A DNA stretch of 64,000 nucleotides, taken from NCBI RefSeq assembly GCF_000417875.1, contig NW_006920882.1:62001-126000 (forward strand), given 5' to 3'. Made by a program: the position numbers and the translations under genes. Origin of the DNA: Pseudozyma flocculosa PF-1 (Eukaryota > Basidiomycota > Ustilaginomycetes > Ustilaginales > Ustilaginaceae). The notes beneath the pieces are model-generated. The model was given only the letters and a program-made list of their open reading frames with translations, made no database searches and was not told where the DNA came from. Positions 46,601 to 59,288 of the stretch are shown here, one piece after another. Each line of letters opens with the position of its first letter. Position 1 is the first letter of the stretch.

Positions 46601-49600
46601 AGACGACGCTGCAGCCGCACCGCGAGCGCGTCTCGGCCCAGATTGTCGAGTGGCGCCGCCTCGAGCTGTCGTGCTGGGCGCGCATCCTCGACAACCAGGC
46701 GACCGACTACGTCGAGACGGGCCTGGCCGAGTGGTGGTTCCGCCTCTTTGAGGTCCTCGTTGGCGGCACGCGCTCCGCCGCGGCCGAGGGCGACGAGGCG
46801 CGCCAGGCCCACGTCCGCAAGCTCATCGACTCGCTCGACCAGTTTGTGCGTTCCGGCTCCATCGGCCAGTACGAGGCGCGGCTGCGGCTGCTCGATTCGT
46901 TTTCGCGCTTCCTTGACCTCCTCGTCGAGCTGGCGCCCGTCGACGAGAGCCGCGGCCTGCGCGACGTCGGCGTGGTGCTGCAGAACGTTACGGCCTTCTT
47001 TTGGCAGTTCCAGCCCAAGGTGGCCGCGACGCTCCGGCAGCAGCGCGACGTCCTCGAGCGCGAGATCCGCAACTACATCAAGCTTGCCAGTTGGAAGGAC
47101 GTCAACGTCCACGCGCTCAAGGCGTCGGCGCAAAAGACGCACCGGCAGCTCCACAAGTGCATCCGCTCCTTCCGCGACATCCTCCGCCAGCCCGCCGACC
47201 CGCTGCTCGCCGCCCACCTCGACGGCCTGTCGAGAAAGGACCTTCCCGCCGTCATCGCCATCAAGGTCGAGCACGCCCCCGCCAAGATCGACCAGCGGCT
47301 GTGGGCCGCCGTCTGCCGGGCGGGCGACGACGCCGTCGCTGCTCCGGCAGGACACCAGGCGCAGCTGCCGCAGCACCTCGCCAACCTGGCGCAGACGTAC
47401 ACGATGCTGCGCCAGATGGGCGGCAAGCACCTCGTGCCGCAGCTGACCGACGCCAGCGTGGCCGACGGCCTTTCTTCGCTGGCCGAGGAAATCATCGAGC
47501 GGCAGCAGTCGCTGGCCAAGCTGACGCCGGCGTTCCACAAGGAGGAGACCGAAAAGGCGATCAAGAACCTCAACCTGCGCAAGCGCAAGGCGTGGACCGA
47601 GCTGCTGCGCGAGCTGCGCCGCATCGGCCTCAACGGCTTCGTCAACTCGGACGTGCCCAAGCGCAACCAGGACAGCGCCTTTGTCTATACGCAGGAGCCG
47701 CTGCGCGCCGTCTGCCCCGCCTCGCTCGGCGGCGAGGTGTTTGAGAGCGTCGAGCAGTTCCACTTCCGCCTCCTCGCCGGCCTGCCCAAGGTGCGCGACT
47801 CGCTCGGCAACCACAGCGCCGACCTGTCGACGGCCGAGCTGCAGCGCTGCGTCAACTACGTCGAGCACTGCGTCAGCCTCGTCTTTGGCGAGCGCAGGCG
47901 CATGTCGAAGCTGCTGCGCGACTTTGCATGCCTCGAGAAGGTGGCGCACCGCATCGAGGTCGTCCACACCGTCGCCGGTGGCGATGCAGAGGGTGACGCC
48001 GCAGCGCCGATGGCCGTGACGAGGTCCAAGGCCAAGGACACGTTCGCCGACGCGGCCGACTTTGTGGCGCGCCTGGCATCGAGCCTGGAAGAGGTGCTGC
48101 AGCTGGCGCCCAAGCACATCGCCCTCTCGCCGTTCGGTCCGATGGGCACCGAGGCCGTGCTGACCAGCCTCGGCCGACTCAGCGCGACGGCGACCCAGCT
48201 TGCCGCGCAGATGCATCGCACCCGCGCCGACGCCGTCGTCATCGACTCGTTCTGCTTCCTCGCTGCGGGCGAGGAGCAGGTGCTGTCCAAGGCCGCCGAG
48301 CTCGCCCGCGAGGTCGTCGACTGCCTCGTCCGTGGCGAGGAGACGGCGCCGGCGCTGTCGGCCCTCGTCCGACCGACGCGCACCTGGACCGAGGCGATGA
48401 GCTACACCATCTCTGCCTGCCTCGCGTCCATCGTCGCCGACGGAGAAGAGGACGAGGACGAGGAGGAGCAGATTGCGCCCTTCCGCGACCAGAGCAACCG
48501 GGTCATCTCGTCGATCCTCCTCGTCGCCCAGGATCTGCGCAAGAAGGCCGATCTTGCCGCTGCCAAGCCGTCTGCTGCTGCCGATGGCGAGGCCAAGAAG
48601 GCCGACGACAATGACGCCGACGACGAGGACAAGGACCTCGAGGACAAGGCGGTGCTGTCGGAGCTCGAGCGCCTGGCCCACGACCACCGCACGCTGCGGT
48701 GCGAGTCGGTGCTGATCGAGGTGGAAAAGGCGCTGTCGCTGGCCGACTCGCTTCCGCACACGGCGTCGGCGGCAGCGGCGGCGCACCACCACCTGGCGCG
48801 GCTATCGCCGTTCGTGCACGAGTATGCATCGCTGCTTCGCGCCCACCTGGTCTCTTCGGCCAACTGGTCGCGCTCGCTGCTCAAAATGAGCCATGTGCTG
48901 TGCAACCTCGTGTCGGCGCTGGCCGCCAAGGGCTTCTGCAAGCCGCCCGAGGAGCAGCAGCAGCAGGACGGCGACGACGGCGATGGCGGAGAGCAGCTCG
49001 AGGGCGGCACGGGCCTCGGCGACGGTTCGGGCGCCAAGGACGTCACCGACCAGATGGACGACGACGAGCCCATGGAGGAGCTCGCCAAGGACCCCAACCA
49101 GGAGCAGGGCGACGATGGCGAAAGGGACGACAAGCCGGAGCGCGAGAAGAATGCGCGCGAGGCCGAGGACGACTTCGGCGGCGATATGGAGGAGATCGAG
49201 CCGAGCGAGGGCGAGGGCGAGGGCGACGACGACGAGCACAAGGACGACGAGCAGGACGACGAGGAGCCCGACGAGGCCGTGGGCGACGTCGATCCGCTCG
49301 ACCCCAACGCCGTCGACGAGAAGATGTGGGGCAACGAGGACGACGACGAGGACAAGGAGGACAACAAGGACGCCAGGGACAAGACTGACAAGCAGGCCCA
49401 GGGCGGCGACGACGCCGACGACGACGACAACGGCCAGGACGACTTGGCGCCCAAGGACGACGAGGGCGAGCGGAAGCAGTCGGACTCGAAGCAGAAGAAG
49501 GAAAAGGCAGGCGAGAAGAGCGACAACGTCGACAAAGAGCAGGGTCAGCAGCAGGGCGATGACGACAACGACGACGGCGGCGCCGAGGACGAAGGCGACG

Positions 49601-52062
49601 AGGCCGAAAAGCACGAGGGCGACGACGAGGACAAGGGCGACGAGGAGGGCGAAGAGGAGGACCCGGACGCAGACCAGCAGCCCGAGGGTCTCGGCCGCCG
49701 CCTCGACGAGCAGATGCAGGAAGGCGAGAACCTCGACATCGACGACGAACTCAACATGGACGACGGCAACGAGCGGGACGAGGCCGAAGACGACGACAGC
49801 GGCGATGACGAGGACGGCCTCAGCGACCTGGCCGGCGACGACCTGCCGCCCAACGAGGAGAAGCAGAAGAAGGACGAGCGCCAGCCAGACGGACTCGACG
49901 ACCTGGTCGACGACGAGCCGGGCAAGGAGGAGATCGAAAAGGCCGACGGCGACGACGAGGAGGACGGCGAGGGTGCCGAGCCCGACGAGGCGACCGACGA
50001 AAAGGTGGCCAAGGACGAGGGCGAGGAGGGCGCCGCCATGGACGAGGATGAGGGTGAGGGCCAAGATGGCGAGGATCAGGGCATCGACGACCAGCAGGCA
50101 GCAGCGCAGGACGAAAAGGCACAGCGGCCCAACGACGCCCAGGACCCGGACCAGCCGGTCAATCTCAACGACGACGGCGCCGCCTACGACCAGGGCATGG
50201 ACGCCGGCGAGGACGCGAGCGCCGAGCAGCAGCAGTCATCGCGCGGCCAGCAGGGGCGACGGGCCGAGGCGGCGCAGCAGAGCACCAACGACGCCGACGA
50301 CGGCATGATGGACGAGGACGACGAGGCGGCGCTGCCCACCGATCAGGACCCCTCGGCGGGCGGCGGATCGTCGCGCGCCCAGCGGCCGCAGCCCGAGGCG
50401 GTCGAGGAGACGTCGCAGCAGCGGCCGGACCTTGACGCCGCCAACCCGATGCGCTCGCTCGGCGATGCGCTGGAAGAGTTCCGACGCCGCTTCGAAGACA
50501 TCCAGGAGGCCAACGACCAGGACCAGGCGGCCGACGACGAGCACCAGGGCGACGAGGCCAAGCCCGAGGGCGAGGGCATGCCCGAGCAGGGCGACGTCGA
50601 GCACGTCACCAACGACGACAACGCCGAGGGCCAGGCGCTGGGCGCGGCCGAGGACGAGGACCAGGTGCAGAAGCTGGGCGAGCTGGCCATCGAGGACGAA
50701 AACGACCAGCAGGGCGCCAAGCCGCGCGCCGAAGAGGCCAAGCCGGACCCGTCGCAGGCCGACGCGCCTGAACGCGCGCCGCTCGAGCTGCCGGATCTGG
50801 GCGGGCAGGAGCGCGACGACCAGGGCGAGGGCGCACAGCAAAAGGCGCTGATGCCGAGCGACATCAAGCCGTCGTCGTCCTCGCTCACGGCCGAGCAGGA
50901 GGCGCTCGCCAACGGCCGCGACGAGGGCGAGGTCAACCCGAACGCCCAGGACAACGACGACGAGGCCATGTCCGAGGGCGCCTCTTCGGACTCGGACAAC
51001 GACCCGCTGCCGGACGTGGACCGCGCCGAGGCCGACGCTGCGCTGCTCGAGTCGCTCGACGAGTTTCGCGGCCTGGATGCCGAGGAGCGGCTGTCGCGGG
51101 CGGGCGACCTGTGGCGCTCGTACAATGCGCTGACGTCGGACCTGTCGTTTGCGCTGTGCGAGTCGCTGCGGCTGATCTTGGCGCCGACGCTGGCGACGCG
51201 GCTCAACGGCGACTTCCGGACGGGCAAGCGGCTCAACATGCGCAAGATTGTTCCCTTTATCGCGTCGGACTTTGCCAAGGACAAGATCTGGCTGCGGCGG
51301 ACCAAGCCGTCGAAGCGCGAGTACCAGGTGCTGCTGGCCATCGACGACAGCCGGTCGATGGCCGAGTCCAAGTCGGCCCACCTGGCGTACCAGACGCTGT
51401 CGCTCGTGTCGGGCGCCCTCAACCGGCTCGAGGTGGGCGAGGTGGGCATCGTCAAGTTTGGCGAGACGGTGTCGACGCTGCACCCGTTCGGCACGGCGTT
51501 TAGCGATGCCGAGGGCGGCAAAGTGCTCGACTCGCTGCGGTTCGAGCAGAGGGGCACCGACGTCTACCGGATGCTCGAGTCGAGCCTCGAGCTGCTGGCC
51601 TCTTCGCGCGACGAGCGCGGCGGCGGCGGTAGTGGCGAGTCCAAGGAGCTGTGGCAGCTGCAGATTGTCATTTCCGACGGCATCTGCCAGGACCACGAGC
51701 GGCTGCGCTCGATCCTGCGCCGGGCCAATGAGCAGCGCGTGGTGCTCGTCTTTGTCGTTGTCGACTCGCTCTCGCCTCCCGCTCCTCCTCCTGCTGCTGC
51801 TGCTGCTCCCGCGGCAGCATCAACGTCGGCAACCACGCAGCAGCAACCACCACAACAGCAGCAGCGCGCGTCGATCCTGTCAATGTCGTCGGTGAGCTAC
51901 GAGATGGACGCGCGCGGACGGCCGCAGCTCAAGATGCAGCGCTACCTGGACACGTTCCCGTTCGAGTACTATGTCGTGGTGCGCGACGTCGAGGCGCTGC
52001 CCGAGGTGCTGGCCGCCACGCTGCGCCAGTGGGCCGAAAAGATCCGCGAGATGGAGACGTGA
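34670..52062 (+). CDS. MDN1: Midasin, dynein-like AAA ATPase of 60S ribosome assembly
   Basis: Midasin (Rea1) pulls assembly factors such as Rsa4 and Ytm1 off pre-60S particles in the nucleolus and nucleoplasm. The start ATG at 34670 has context GTCACCATGG. Exons are 34670-35100, 35191-44680 and 44791-52062; the 90-nt first intron (GTGTGT, branch-like CTGAC, CAG) is in frame, so the protein is 5730 residues if it is spliced or 5760 if not. Six AAA modules carry Walker A motifs starting near unspliced residues 453 (GPPSSGKT), 891 (GETGTGKT), 1362 (GPTSAGKT), 1665 (GETGAGKT), 2101 (GSPGAGKT) and 2412 (GPSGVGKT). AAA6 has LLDNANL, with Asn replacing the Walker B Glu, as is usual in this family. 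A long linker follows, then an Asp/Glu-rich region (about 48920-51060), and the C-terminal MIDAS domain with the DDSRS metal site at residues 5522-5526. Yeast Rea1 has 4910 residues, human midasin 5596. Confidence 0.97.
48952..51060 (+). other. Acidic low-complexity region of midasin
   Basis: About 700 codons dominated by GAC and GAG with runs such as DDDDN, EEEDPDAD and DDDEHKDDEQDD. It is the Asp/Glu-rich spacer that joins the midasin linker to the MIDAS domain. The strongly biased codons create long open frames on the other strand. Confidence 0.9.
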
Positions 52063-52543
52063 GAGGGGAGGGAGGGGATGGAGCCCCAAAGGTGTACCTG
52101 TACATAAGCACGTCAGACGACGTTTGAGAATTCGAAGCGGGGCCATTTTCACTGTAGAAACGGAGATGTCGTCGGAGATCGAGGAGCAGCGAGGGTGGTG
52201 GTGGCGGTGGCGGCGGTGATGGGGACGAGTGCGGAACCGAATGTCGAGGGCCCGAGGGTCGAGCTAGGCCACGACGAGCGTGCCGTCCCCTTGCTGCGCT
52301 GCGCTGCGCGGCTTGTGCCAAGCCAGGCCTGGCTCGGGCGTGGCCTAGCCGCCTGCTCTAAACCAAAATAGAGCGGGGCGGGGCGTCGATCGCGTCTCTT
52401 GGCGCAGCAGATGAGGAATTTCTTTTTTCGGTTCCGCCGTCTGCCAAGCCCCGAGCGAGCGACGGCCGGCTCGGGGGCGAGCGCACGACACCGCCTCGAA
52501 ATTTTCTCGCTCCCTAGGCCTCCCCCCCAAATCTGCTCGCCAA

Positions 52544-52587
<44 letters not shown>

Positions 52588-53910
52588 CCCTCGCCTGCGT
52601 GAGTTTTCGAGGATCGGCGTTTGAACGCCGAAACGCCAGAGCCAGCGCCAGGGCCAGCCGCAGCGCATGTCGATCCGCCCTACTCTGGTGCTGGTGCCAA
52701 GAAGGCACGCAACGCAAGGGCGACAAACGGAGCCAGATAGACTGCACCGACCGATCAGCATCAGCTCCTCTTTTAGCGGTGGCATCGGACCGTACCCTAC
52801 ATCGGGCGTGCCGCAATCATCTGGAGTCAGAGCGCCCTGGCCTGGAATCAACGTTCAAGATACCTAGGGCACGAGAGCAGACGGACGGGTATGCAGGCAT
52901 GCGGCAGCTCCAGCGAGGTTTAGAGGGCGTGCGTTGCGCCGCGCTGGTGCCGCGTCCTGTATGTGTGATCTGCGCATTGTCTTGCCTTGGCCGTCGTAGG
53001 GCGGGCGGGTGCGGGTGCGGGTGCGGGGGCGAGGACAAAGGCAGGCGGGCAGGCAGGCTGGTGGGCGGACGGACCGCGCCAAAACCTCGTTGCCGATGCC
53101 GGCCAAGCCAGAAGCAAGCAGCACGCAGGCTGGAGGGTGGCGGGCCCGCCCCGAACGCGCGCGCTCCGACCTTTTTGGCCGCCCGCCCCCCTGCAGGCTA
53201 GGCTGGGCTGGTCTGCCAGGCTGGCTGGTGGACACGCAGGCCGCACGCCTCTGCCGGCCTTGGCTGGCAAGGCCCCGCCCGCCCTCTCTTCTGGCAGGAG
53301 CGAGGCGAGCCAAGCCTGCCAGGCGGTTTGTTGGTCGCCTCGGCCTGCGTGCTGCTTTGCTGAATTTGCCCCGCCTGGCTCCTCGCCTGCCGCTGGTCTG
53401 CTGCCCCCTGCTGGTCTGGCGCGCCTTGCCTGTGGCTGCCTCGCCCCCTCCCCCCCGACCTGCCTCCAACCTCGACCTCGACCACGACTCGGACCTCGAG
53501 CCGCCTCCGTTCTGCCCTCACGACCATCACCACCACCGCCCACCACCGCGCCGACTCCCGGAACCTCAAGGCCCCCCTTCCTTTCCGCATCGTCTTCAAA
53601 GGAATCATCACCACCACCACATCACCACCGCGCCACCAGGATCCATCCACCCACGCTCTTTGCCCCCGTGTACCCGTCTCACGACTCGACGCATCGTCTG
53701 TAGCCATCCTTTCCATCTAGACTTGCCCTCGCCATCGCGCCCCCGGGCTAGATCCTTGATTGCACGCATCCGCACCTCTTGCACGCCCAGATCCGTAAGT
53801 CGCCTTCCTTGCACGCACTCGGCTTCCTCCCGCCCAGAGCCTCGACTCATCGCCGCCGCCGCCACACTCGCACCTCGACCTTTTCCGCCACCCTCTCAGC
53901 ACTCGCCACC
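52063..53910. other. Intergenic region upstream of the chitin deacetylase gene
   Basis: No gene supported. It holds an ACGC tetranucleotide repeat (52543-52587) and GGCA-type runs near 53040-53060. The last 500 bases before the chitin deacetylase are C/T-rich with CCACCACC and CTCGACC motifs, fitting a promoter and leader. Confidence 0.55.
52543..52587. repeat. ACGC tetranucleotide repeat, eleven units
   Basis: Eleven perfect ACGC units (45 bp), the longest perfect microsatellite I see in the window. Confidence 0.9.
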
Positions 53911-55254
53911 ATGGTCAAGTTCACCTCGGCCGCCCTCTGCGCTGCCCTCGCAGTCGCAAGCGCATCCGCTCACATGAGCCCCGTCCGCCGACAGGCCGCC
54001 ACCAGCACCTTTACCGGCACCCTCGCCCCCTCGGTCTCGTCCATCGTCGCCACTATCAAGTCGGGCGAGGGCAACCCCACGGCCACCCAGCCCCTCTACT
54101 CGACCGCCAGCCCCGGCGCAAAGAACCCGCAGATCACCAACGCGCCCGCCCTCCCCGACGCAAAGCAGATCACCATTGCCAACTTCCCCCCGCTCGACGC
54201 CCTGCCCCCCACCGACTCGCCCCAGGTCCAGGCATGGATCAAGGAAATCGACTGGTCCAAGGTCCCCAGTGTCCCCTCGACCGTCGACGCCGCCTCGTGC
54301 TCGGGCAACCCCAACAACCTCAAGGCCGCCGGCGCAGACGGCAACTGCTGGTGGACCTGCGGCGGATGCACCCGCGACACCGACATCACCACCTGCCCCA
54401 CCAAGAACACCTGGGGCCTCTCGTACGACGACGGCCCCTCGCCCTACACGCCCCAGCTGCTCGAGTACCTCAACGAGCACCAGCTCAAGTCGACCTTCTT
54501 TGTCGTCGGATCCCGCGTCCTCTCGCGCCCCGAGATGCTCCAGCTCGAGTACTCGGCCGGTCACCAGATCTCGGTCCACACCTGGTCCCACCCCTCGCTC
54601 ACCATGCTCACCAACGAGCAGATTGTCGCCGAGCTCGGCTGGACCCGCGAGGTCATCCGCCAGACGATCGGCGTCTCGCCCAACACGATGCGCCCGCCTT
54701 ACGGAGACATCGACGACCGCGTCCGCGCCATCTCCAACCAGATGGGCCTCACCCCCATCATCTGGACCTCGGCCCCCGGCGGCGGCAACTACGACACCAA
54801 CGACTGGAAGATCGGCGCCGGCACCGTCTCGGCCGCCGAGGTCGTCTCGACGTTTGAGGGCATCCTCAAGAACGCCCCCAACCTCGACACCGGCTACATT
54901 GTCCTCGCCCACGACCTCTACCAGCAGAGCGTGGAGCTGGCCACCGAGGTCGTCCTTCCGTTTGCCCAGAGCATGAACCCCAAGCAGAACCTCATGCCCA
55001 TCATTCAGTGCCTCAACAAGCCCGCCGGCGACGCCTACGTCGAGACCAACCGCAACATCACGGGCTCCCAGGCCACGGCCACCGCCTCGGGCTCGGCCGC
55101 CGTCAAGAGCGGCTCGTCGGGCTCCAACGGTGCCGCCGGCGCCCAGTCGACGTCCAAGTCGGCCAGCGGCTCGTCTAGCGGTGCCGCTGCCTCGCTCCAG
55201 GCGCCCCTCGTCCTGCTCGGATGCACCCTGCTCGGCGCTGCCCTCCTGTTTTGA
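53911..55254 (+). CDS. GPI-anchored chitin deacetylase (CE4)
   Basis: A single exon of 447 residues converting cell-wall chitin to chitosan at the outer surface. The ATG at 53911 has context CGCCACCATGG and is chosen because it starts a clear signal peptide (MVKFTSAALCAALAVASASA); a dibasic RR at about residues 27-28 may be a propeptide site. The CE4 polysaccharide deacetylase domain shows the motifs in order: SYDDGPS with Asp173 (base) and Asp174 (metal), HTWSH with metal ligands His223 and His227, RPPYGD, IIWTS, and His334 in LAHDL. A Cys-rich stretch (NCWWTCGGC) precedes the domain. After it comes a Ser/Gly/Ala-rich linker and a hydrophobic C-terminal tail (APLVLLGCTLLGAALLF), the signature of a GPI anchor signal. 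Active-site residues are all present. Confidence 0.95.
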   Translation: MVKFTSAALCAALAVASASAHMSPVRRQAATSTFTGTLAPSVSSIVATIKSGEGNPTATQPLYSTASPGAKNPQITNAPALPDAKQITIANFPPLDALPPTDSPQVQAWIKEIDWSKVPSVPSTVDAASCSGNPNNLKAAGADGNCWWTCGGCTRDTDITTCPTKNTWGLSYDDGPSPYTPQLLEYLNEHQLKSTFFVVGSRVLSRPEMLQLEYSAGHQISVHTWSHPSLTMLTNEQIVAELGWTREVIRQTIGVSPNTMRPPYGDIDDRVRAISNQMGLTPIIWTSAPGGGNYDTNDWKIGAGTVSAAEVVSTFEGILKNAPNLDTGYIVLAHDLYQQSVELATEVVLPFAQSMNPKQNLMPIIQCLNKPAGDAYVETNRNITGSQATATASGSAAVKSGSSGSNGAAGAQSTSKSASGSSSGAAASLQAPLVLLGCTLLGAALLF

Positions 55255-58200
55255 GCAGCAGACGTAGCAGCAGCGGCGGCCTCGGTGTCGGCATCGCCTT
55301 CACCGCTCGCTTTGCTCGACTCGTTTGCTTGCTTGCTTGCACGTGCGCCCGCGGCTCGATTGGTTTTGTTGGGCGGGCCTGGACGCCTGTGCCCGCGCCA
55401 ATCCACCGCGATGGACGTGTCGCGCTTTCCGGAACCGGTGCTCAAACCTCGCACCCGCACTCTTCGACCTCATCCACGGACATTTCGGAAAACTCCTCTC
55501 TTTCTCTCGCTCGATGGCATCTGCTGCGATCGTTCGCGACCGGCATCGCTCCCCTGGCTCGGCCTCGCCTGCCCGCCACCGCATCCCGTCTTCATTCGGC
55601 CTAGATTGGAGTAACATGGAGGCGGAACACTCTAGCCAGCCAGCCAGCCTGTCAGTCCCCTCTCTGCGGTCCTCGGGCGGCCGTCGCGCCTGCGTGACGA
55701 GCTCCGAGGGTGCACCTGGACATGGATGGAGCCCTGGACGTCTCGTCCTCACCGGCCGCCGCCTGTTCTATCCCCACCCAATCTTGACATCTTTTCTCAC
55801 CTACCACTGCCGCCGCGCTACCGTCTTGCCCGCCCGTGCGCCCGCCCGGCCGCCCGCCTGCACGTTGGTAGATGCTCTTGCCCACCCACTGCCGCTGCCA
55901 CCTGGCCATGCATGTTCGCTGCGGCACGCCACCCGACGGCGATGATGTTCTTTTTTTTTCGTTGTGGTTTTTCGCCTCGATTTTGTTCTATCCAGCCCTG
56001 GTGTTGACAAAAATTCTCGTCCGTCGTTGATCTCGCTGCCTTCTTTCGCTCGGGAGGTCCGTAAAAGTCGTTTGCTCGGTGATGAAACGATGGGTCGTGC
56101 TTGGCGGAGGCTCGATTCGGTCGATGTGCATCCACCTTGGTGAGGTGAGGTGAGGCGAGGTGAGAAGAGGAAGCGGGCCCAAGTGGTGGACCAAGATCGA
56201 TCCGTGCAGAAGTAAGTTCGTTGGTGCGTGAGCGGGGCCCCCGACGAGATCTCCGCGTCGATCCTGCCTTTGCCATGCTGTCTCTCCTTTTTGTGGCGGT
56301 ACATACCGACGTTGCTGCAACAATGGTCGTACAATACGATGGACCTGTGGAGTGGGTACGTTGACGAGACGAGAAAGGCGACGACGATGCAACGGGATAG
56401 ACAAGTCGCAACTGCTTCGCTTTGTGTTGTTCGCCATTGTATCGACAAACAATGAAGGATCTGGGGCCCATGCAACGCGATTCGACTACAATACGGCGAT
56501 ACGATGAGAGAGAGAGCGAGGTTCGGTATGGCTATGGCACGTGTCGATCCCGTCGATCCCGTCGGTCCATGGTGGTGGTGGTCCGGGAAACGAGGCTGAG
56601 CAACCTCTGCTCACCCATCGGCCTACCTGTCGAGGAAACGGGAGGTATGGAAGGGAGACAATGTCGGTACCGGACGGGATAGTGTACGATCCTCGTCTTG
56701 TCTTGAGGCTTCCCCTCCATTGCGACGGGGATGGGGGTGGGAAGGGATGAGCACTGAGGTTGCTGTCAAAAGTACGCCCTACCGTCATCGACAGGATGCG
56801 TCTCTGAGACGATGCGTCCACTTGCACGATGCCCCATTGGATTCCATGCCGGAGCGGTCGCCGGGCCCGTAGCACGTCAACGTCAAAAAGGCCAGTCACG
56901 AGCTTGCAACCCGTACAGTATCGGCGCCTTGCGCAGGCCTGAGCCCGTCTCAGCCCACCTCGCCCGCTTCGGCCGTCGAACGCTAGTGCGGGAATCCAAG
57001 TGGCGCTTCGCCTTCTTCCCTCTTCGTACTTGCCGTTGCCGGAGCAACGAAGCGGCACGAGGAGGGTGGCAAGGCGTCGAAAGAGGCAAGGCTCCACCAC
57101 GACGCCTGGGAAAGGGTAGACCTTTGGCTCAACCGCCTGTTTCAGAGGTGCGGAGGCGCCCGAAGCGGCTTGACGTCAGGAGGGTACAGAGGTACTGTAT
57201 GGTACGGTACGGTGAGATACGGTGCGGTACGATACCGTGGCAGGGGCAAGGATAGACGGACGGACGGGGTCTAACCCTAAAGAGACGCCGCGGTGCGGAA
57301 CGGTGCTGTGCGCAAGGGTCGCTGGCTGTCACACTCGTGGTGCTCGTCGGCGAGGAGCAAGACCCTGGAACCAACGAATGGACGGGCGGACGGGGCCGAC
57401 AAGCCGACGAGCGGGTGATATGGCGCGGAGCAGCGAGCGACAGGTGTCAGGAAGACGATCATGGAGGGGCTCTGGAATGCTCGGCTAGAGAACCCGCGCT
57501 GGGATCGACACCGAACCGGCCTTTTTGGCGGGCCAGCTCAGCCCAGCCCAGGCCAGTTCAGTCCAGCCTTCGGCCCTCCAACGCCGTTGTGGCTTTTTGA
57601 GTTTCCGCTTTTTGACAGCTGTCCTCGCATGCCAGAGTGGTCTCGACAGTCGGACTCGGTCCCTCTGACGGATCGACGCGCCACGTCTCTCCCCGCTTCC
57701 CTCTCTCCTTCCCTCCTCGCGCTTCCTTGCCAACCTGCTCGCAAGTCCCTCCCGTTCGAGAGACAGCGACCTGGAATCGACGGTCCGACAGACGGACGGC
57801 CGCGCCACTGTCCTTCCTCTCTGTCCTTCCCCACTGTCCTCGACCTCGACCTCGTCCTCATGCATGCATGCGGACTCGACCCTGCCCAACTCTACCCGCG
57901 TCTCTCGCCAAACGAACCACGCCCTGCTTGCCGCTCGTTGCTTCTTAGCTTGTCGGCCCTCGCCGTGACAGAGTGACAGTGTGACAGCGACAGCGACAGC
58001 GTTCCACCTCGCCATCCCGCCACACCATCGCACCACAATTCGCTCGGTACCTCTCCGTCTCGCCCGCTTTCGATGCCTGTCACTTGTCTTCCATCGTCTG
58101 GTACGCTCACCCTTCCCCGCCTTTTCTCCTCTTCTCCGTTGCGATGTGATCCGATGCGATGCGATGCGATGCATGTACGCACGCTTGCATGCATGCGTCT

Positions 58201-59028
58201 AGAATCCCCCGTCCGACAGACATTGCCTCCCGGCGGCCCTCCTGGCGTCACGACTGCTCGTCGAGAAGGGGCGAAATGGCACCATAACCTTATTGGGCTT
58301 CTCCTGGCCTCCTGCTTCTCGACCTCGACCCCCGACCTCCGACCTCGACCTCGACCTCGGCCTCTAACTCAGAGCCCACCAGCTGCCTTTCCTACCCGTT
58401 CCGTCATCCACGACCATCTTCGTCGGCCTGTTCCATCGTCAGAGCCCTCGCTTGCGACCATCGCAAGAACCGGCTTCGCTTCGCTTCGCCTTCCCGCTCT
58501 GATCGGATCGACCTGGGCTGGTAACATGGCACACCTTCCTTTTCCGTCTCCGAACTCTTCATTGATCTCCTTCCATGCTCTGACGTGGGCCGCTAGACCG
58601 TCCCGCCATTCAAGCATTGTGTCTTCCCTCCCGGTCGATGTGTAGGTGCTCGTCGTCGCGACAAAGAGAGACGATGATGCCATCCCATCGTACTGCGCAA
58701 CGGATGCGGTAACTGCTTCTGTTTGCCAGCCCCTTCGGCCCCCTCGTCACGGCATCGGACCTCGTAAACCCCCCTCACCCCATCAGCTGAACGGCGGGCT
58801 TGGTCACACGCAGCGCTCGGTCCCCTCTGTCCGAAGATGCAGCGCACGGTTGTGGGCTAGGTCGGTGCTGCTGCACGACGTACTGCCGCGCAGCCGCACA
58901 GTGTTACCCTCATCGACTGACAAGGACCCCTGTGGAACCCCACAGCGCGCCTTGCTTGACATCTCGCCCAATTGCCCGCCCCTCTGCTTCATAGCGCTCC
59001 GCTCCGCTGCTTGACAGGACAAACAGGG
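55255..59028. other. Intergenic region, no gene seen
   Basis: About 3.8 kb with no domain or consistent exon chain. Several features stand out: a TACGG/GGTAC cluster at 57186-57237, a CT-rich plus-strand stretch at about 57680-57850, GATGC units at 58150-58172, and degenerate GACCTC hexamers at 58320-58361. The plus-strand pyrimidine bias from 57.6 to 58.7 kb could mark a distal promoter or an upstream leader exon of the repeat precursor gene. Confidence 0.5.
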
Positions 59029-59034
59029 TATAAA
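59029..59034 (+). promoter_or_regulatory. TATA box of the repeat precursor gene
   Basis: TATAAA 255 nt before the start codon. It is followed by a 5' leader (59041-59288) made almost only of C and T with a few A, a pattern common in strongly expressed fungal genes. Confidence 0.6.
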
Positions 59035-59288
59035 GACGCCGCGTCCCAACCACCCTCCACCGTCTTCTTCTCCCCATCCTTCCATCAGTTCCTACCTTTC
59101 CACACCAGCTTCTTACCTTTCCCTTCTCACTGCATACCTGGCCCGGCGCTTCGTACATTCCAGCAACCCCCCCTCTTACCCCTACCACTTCCCCCAACTA
59201 CCCCACGCCTAGTGCGAATACCCAAACCCCCCTTACCCCAACCCCTTTCCACCCTTGTCCCACCCTTCCCCCCTTTTTCACTTTCACG

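Noticed and set aside
44812..48792. 1326-codon open frame on the minus strand
   Set aside because: It lies wholly antisense to midasin and arises from the strong G/C third-position bias of that gene. The translation is Arg/Leu/Val-rich with no domain.
52345..52851. Minus-strand frame with RACV repeats
   Set aside because: The repeats are only the translation of the ACGC microsatellite.
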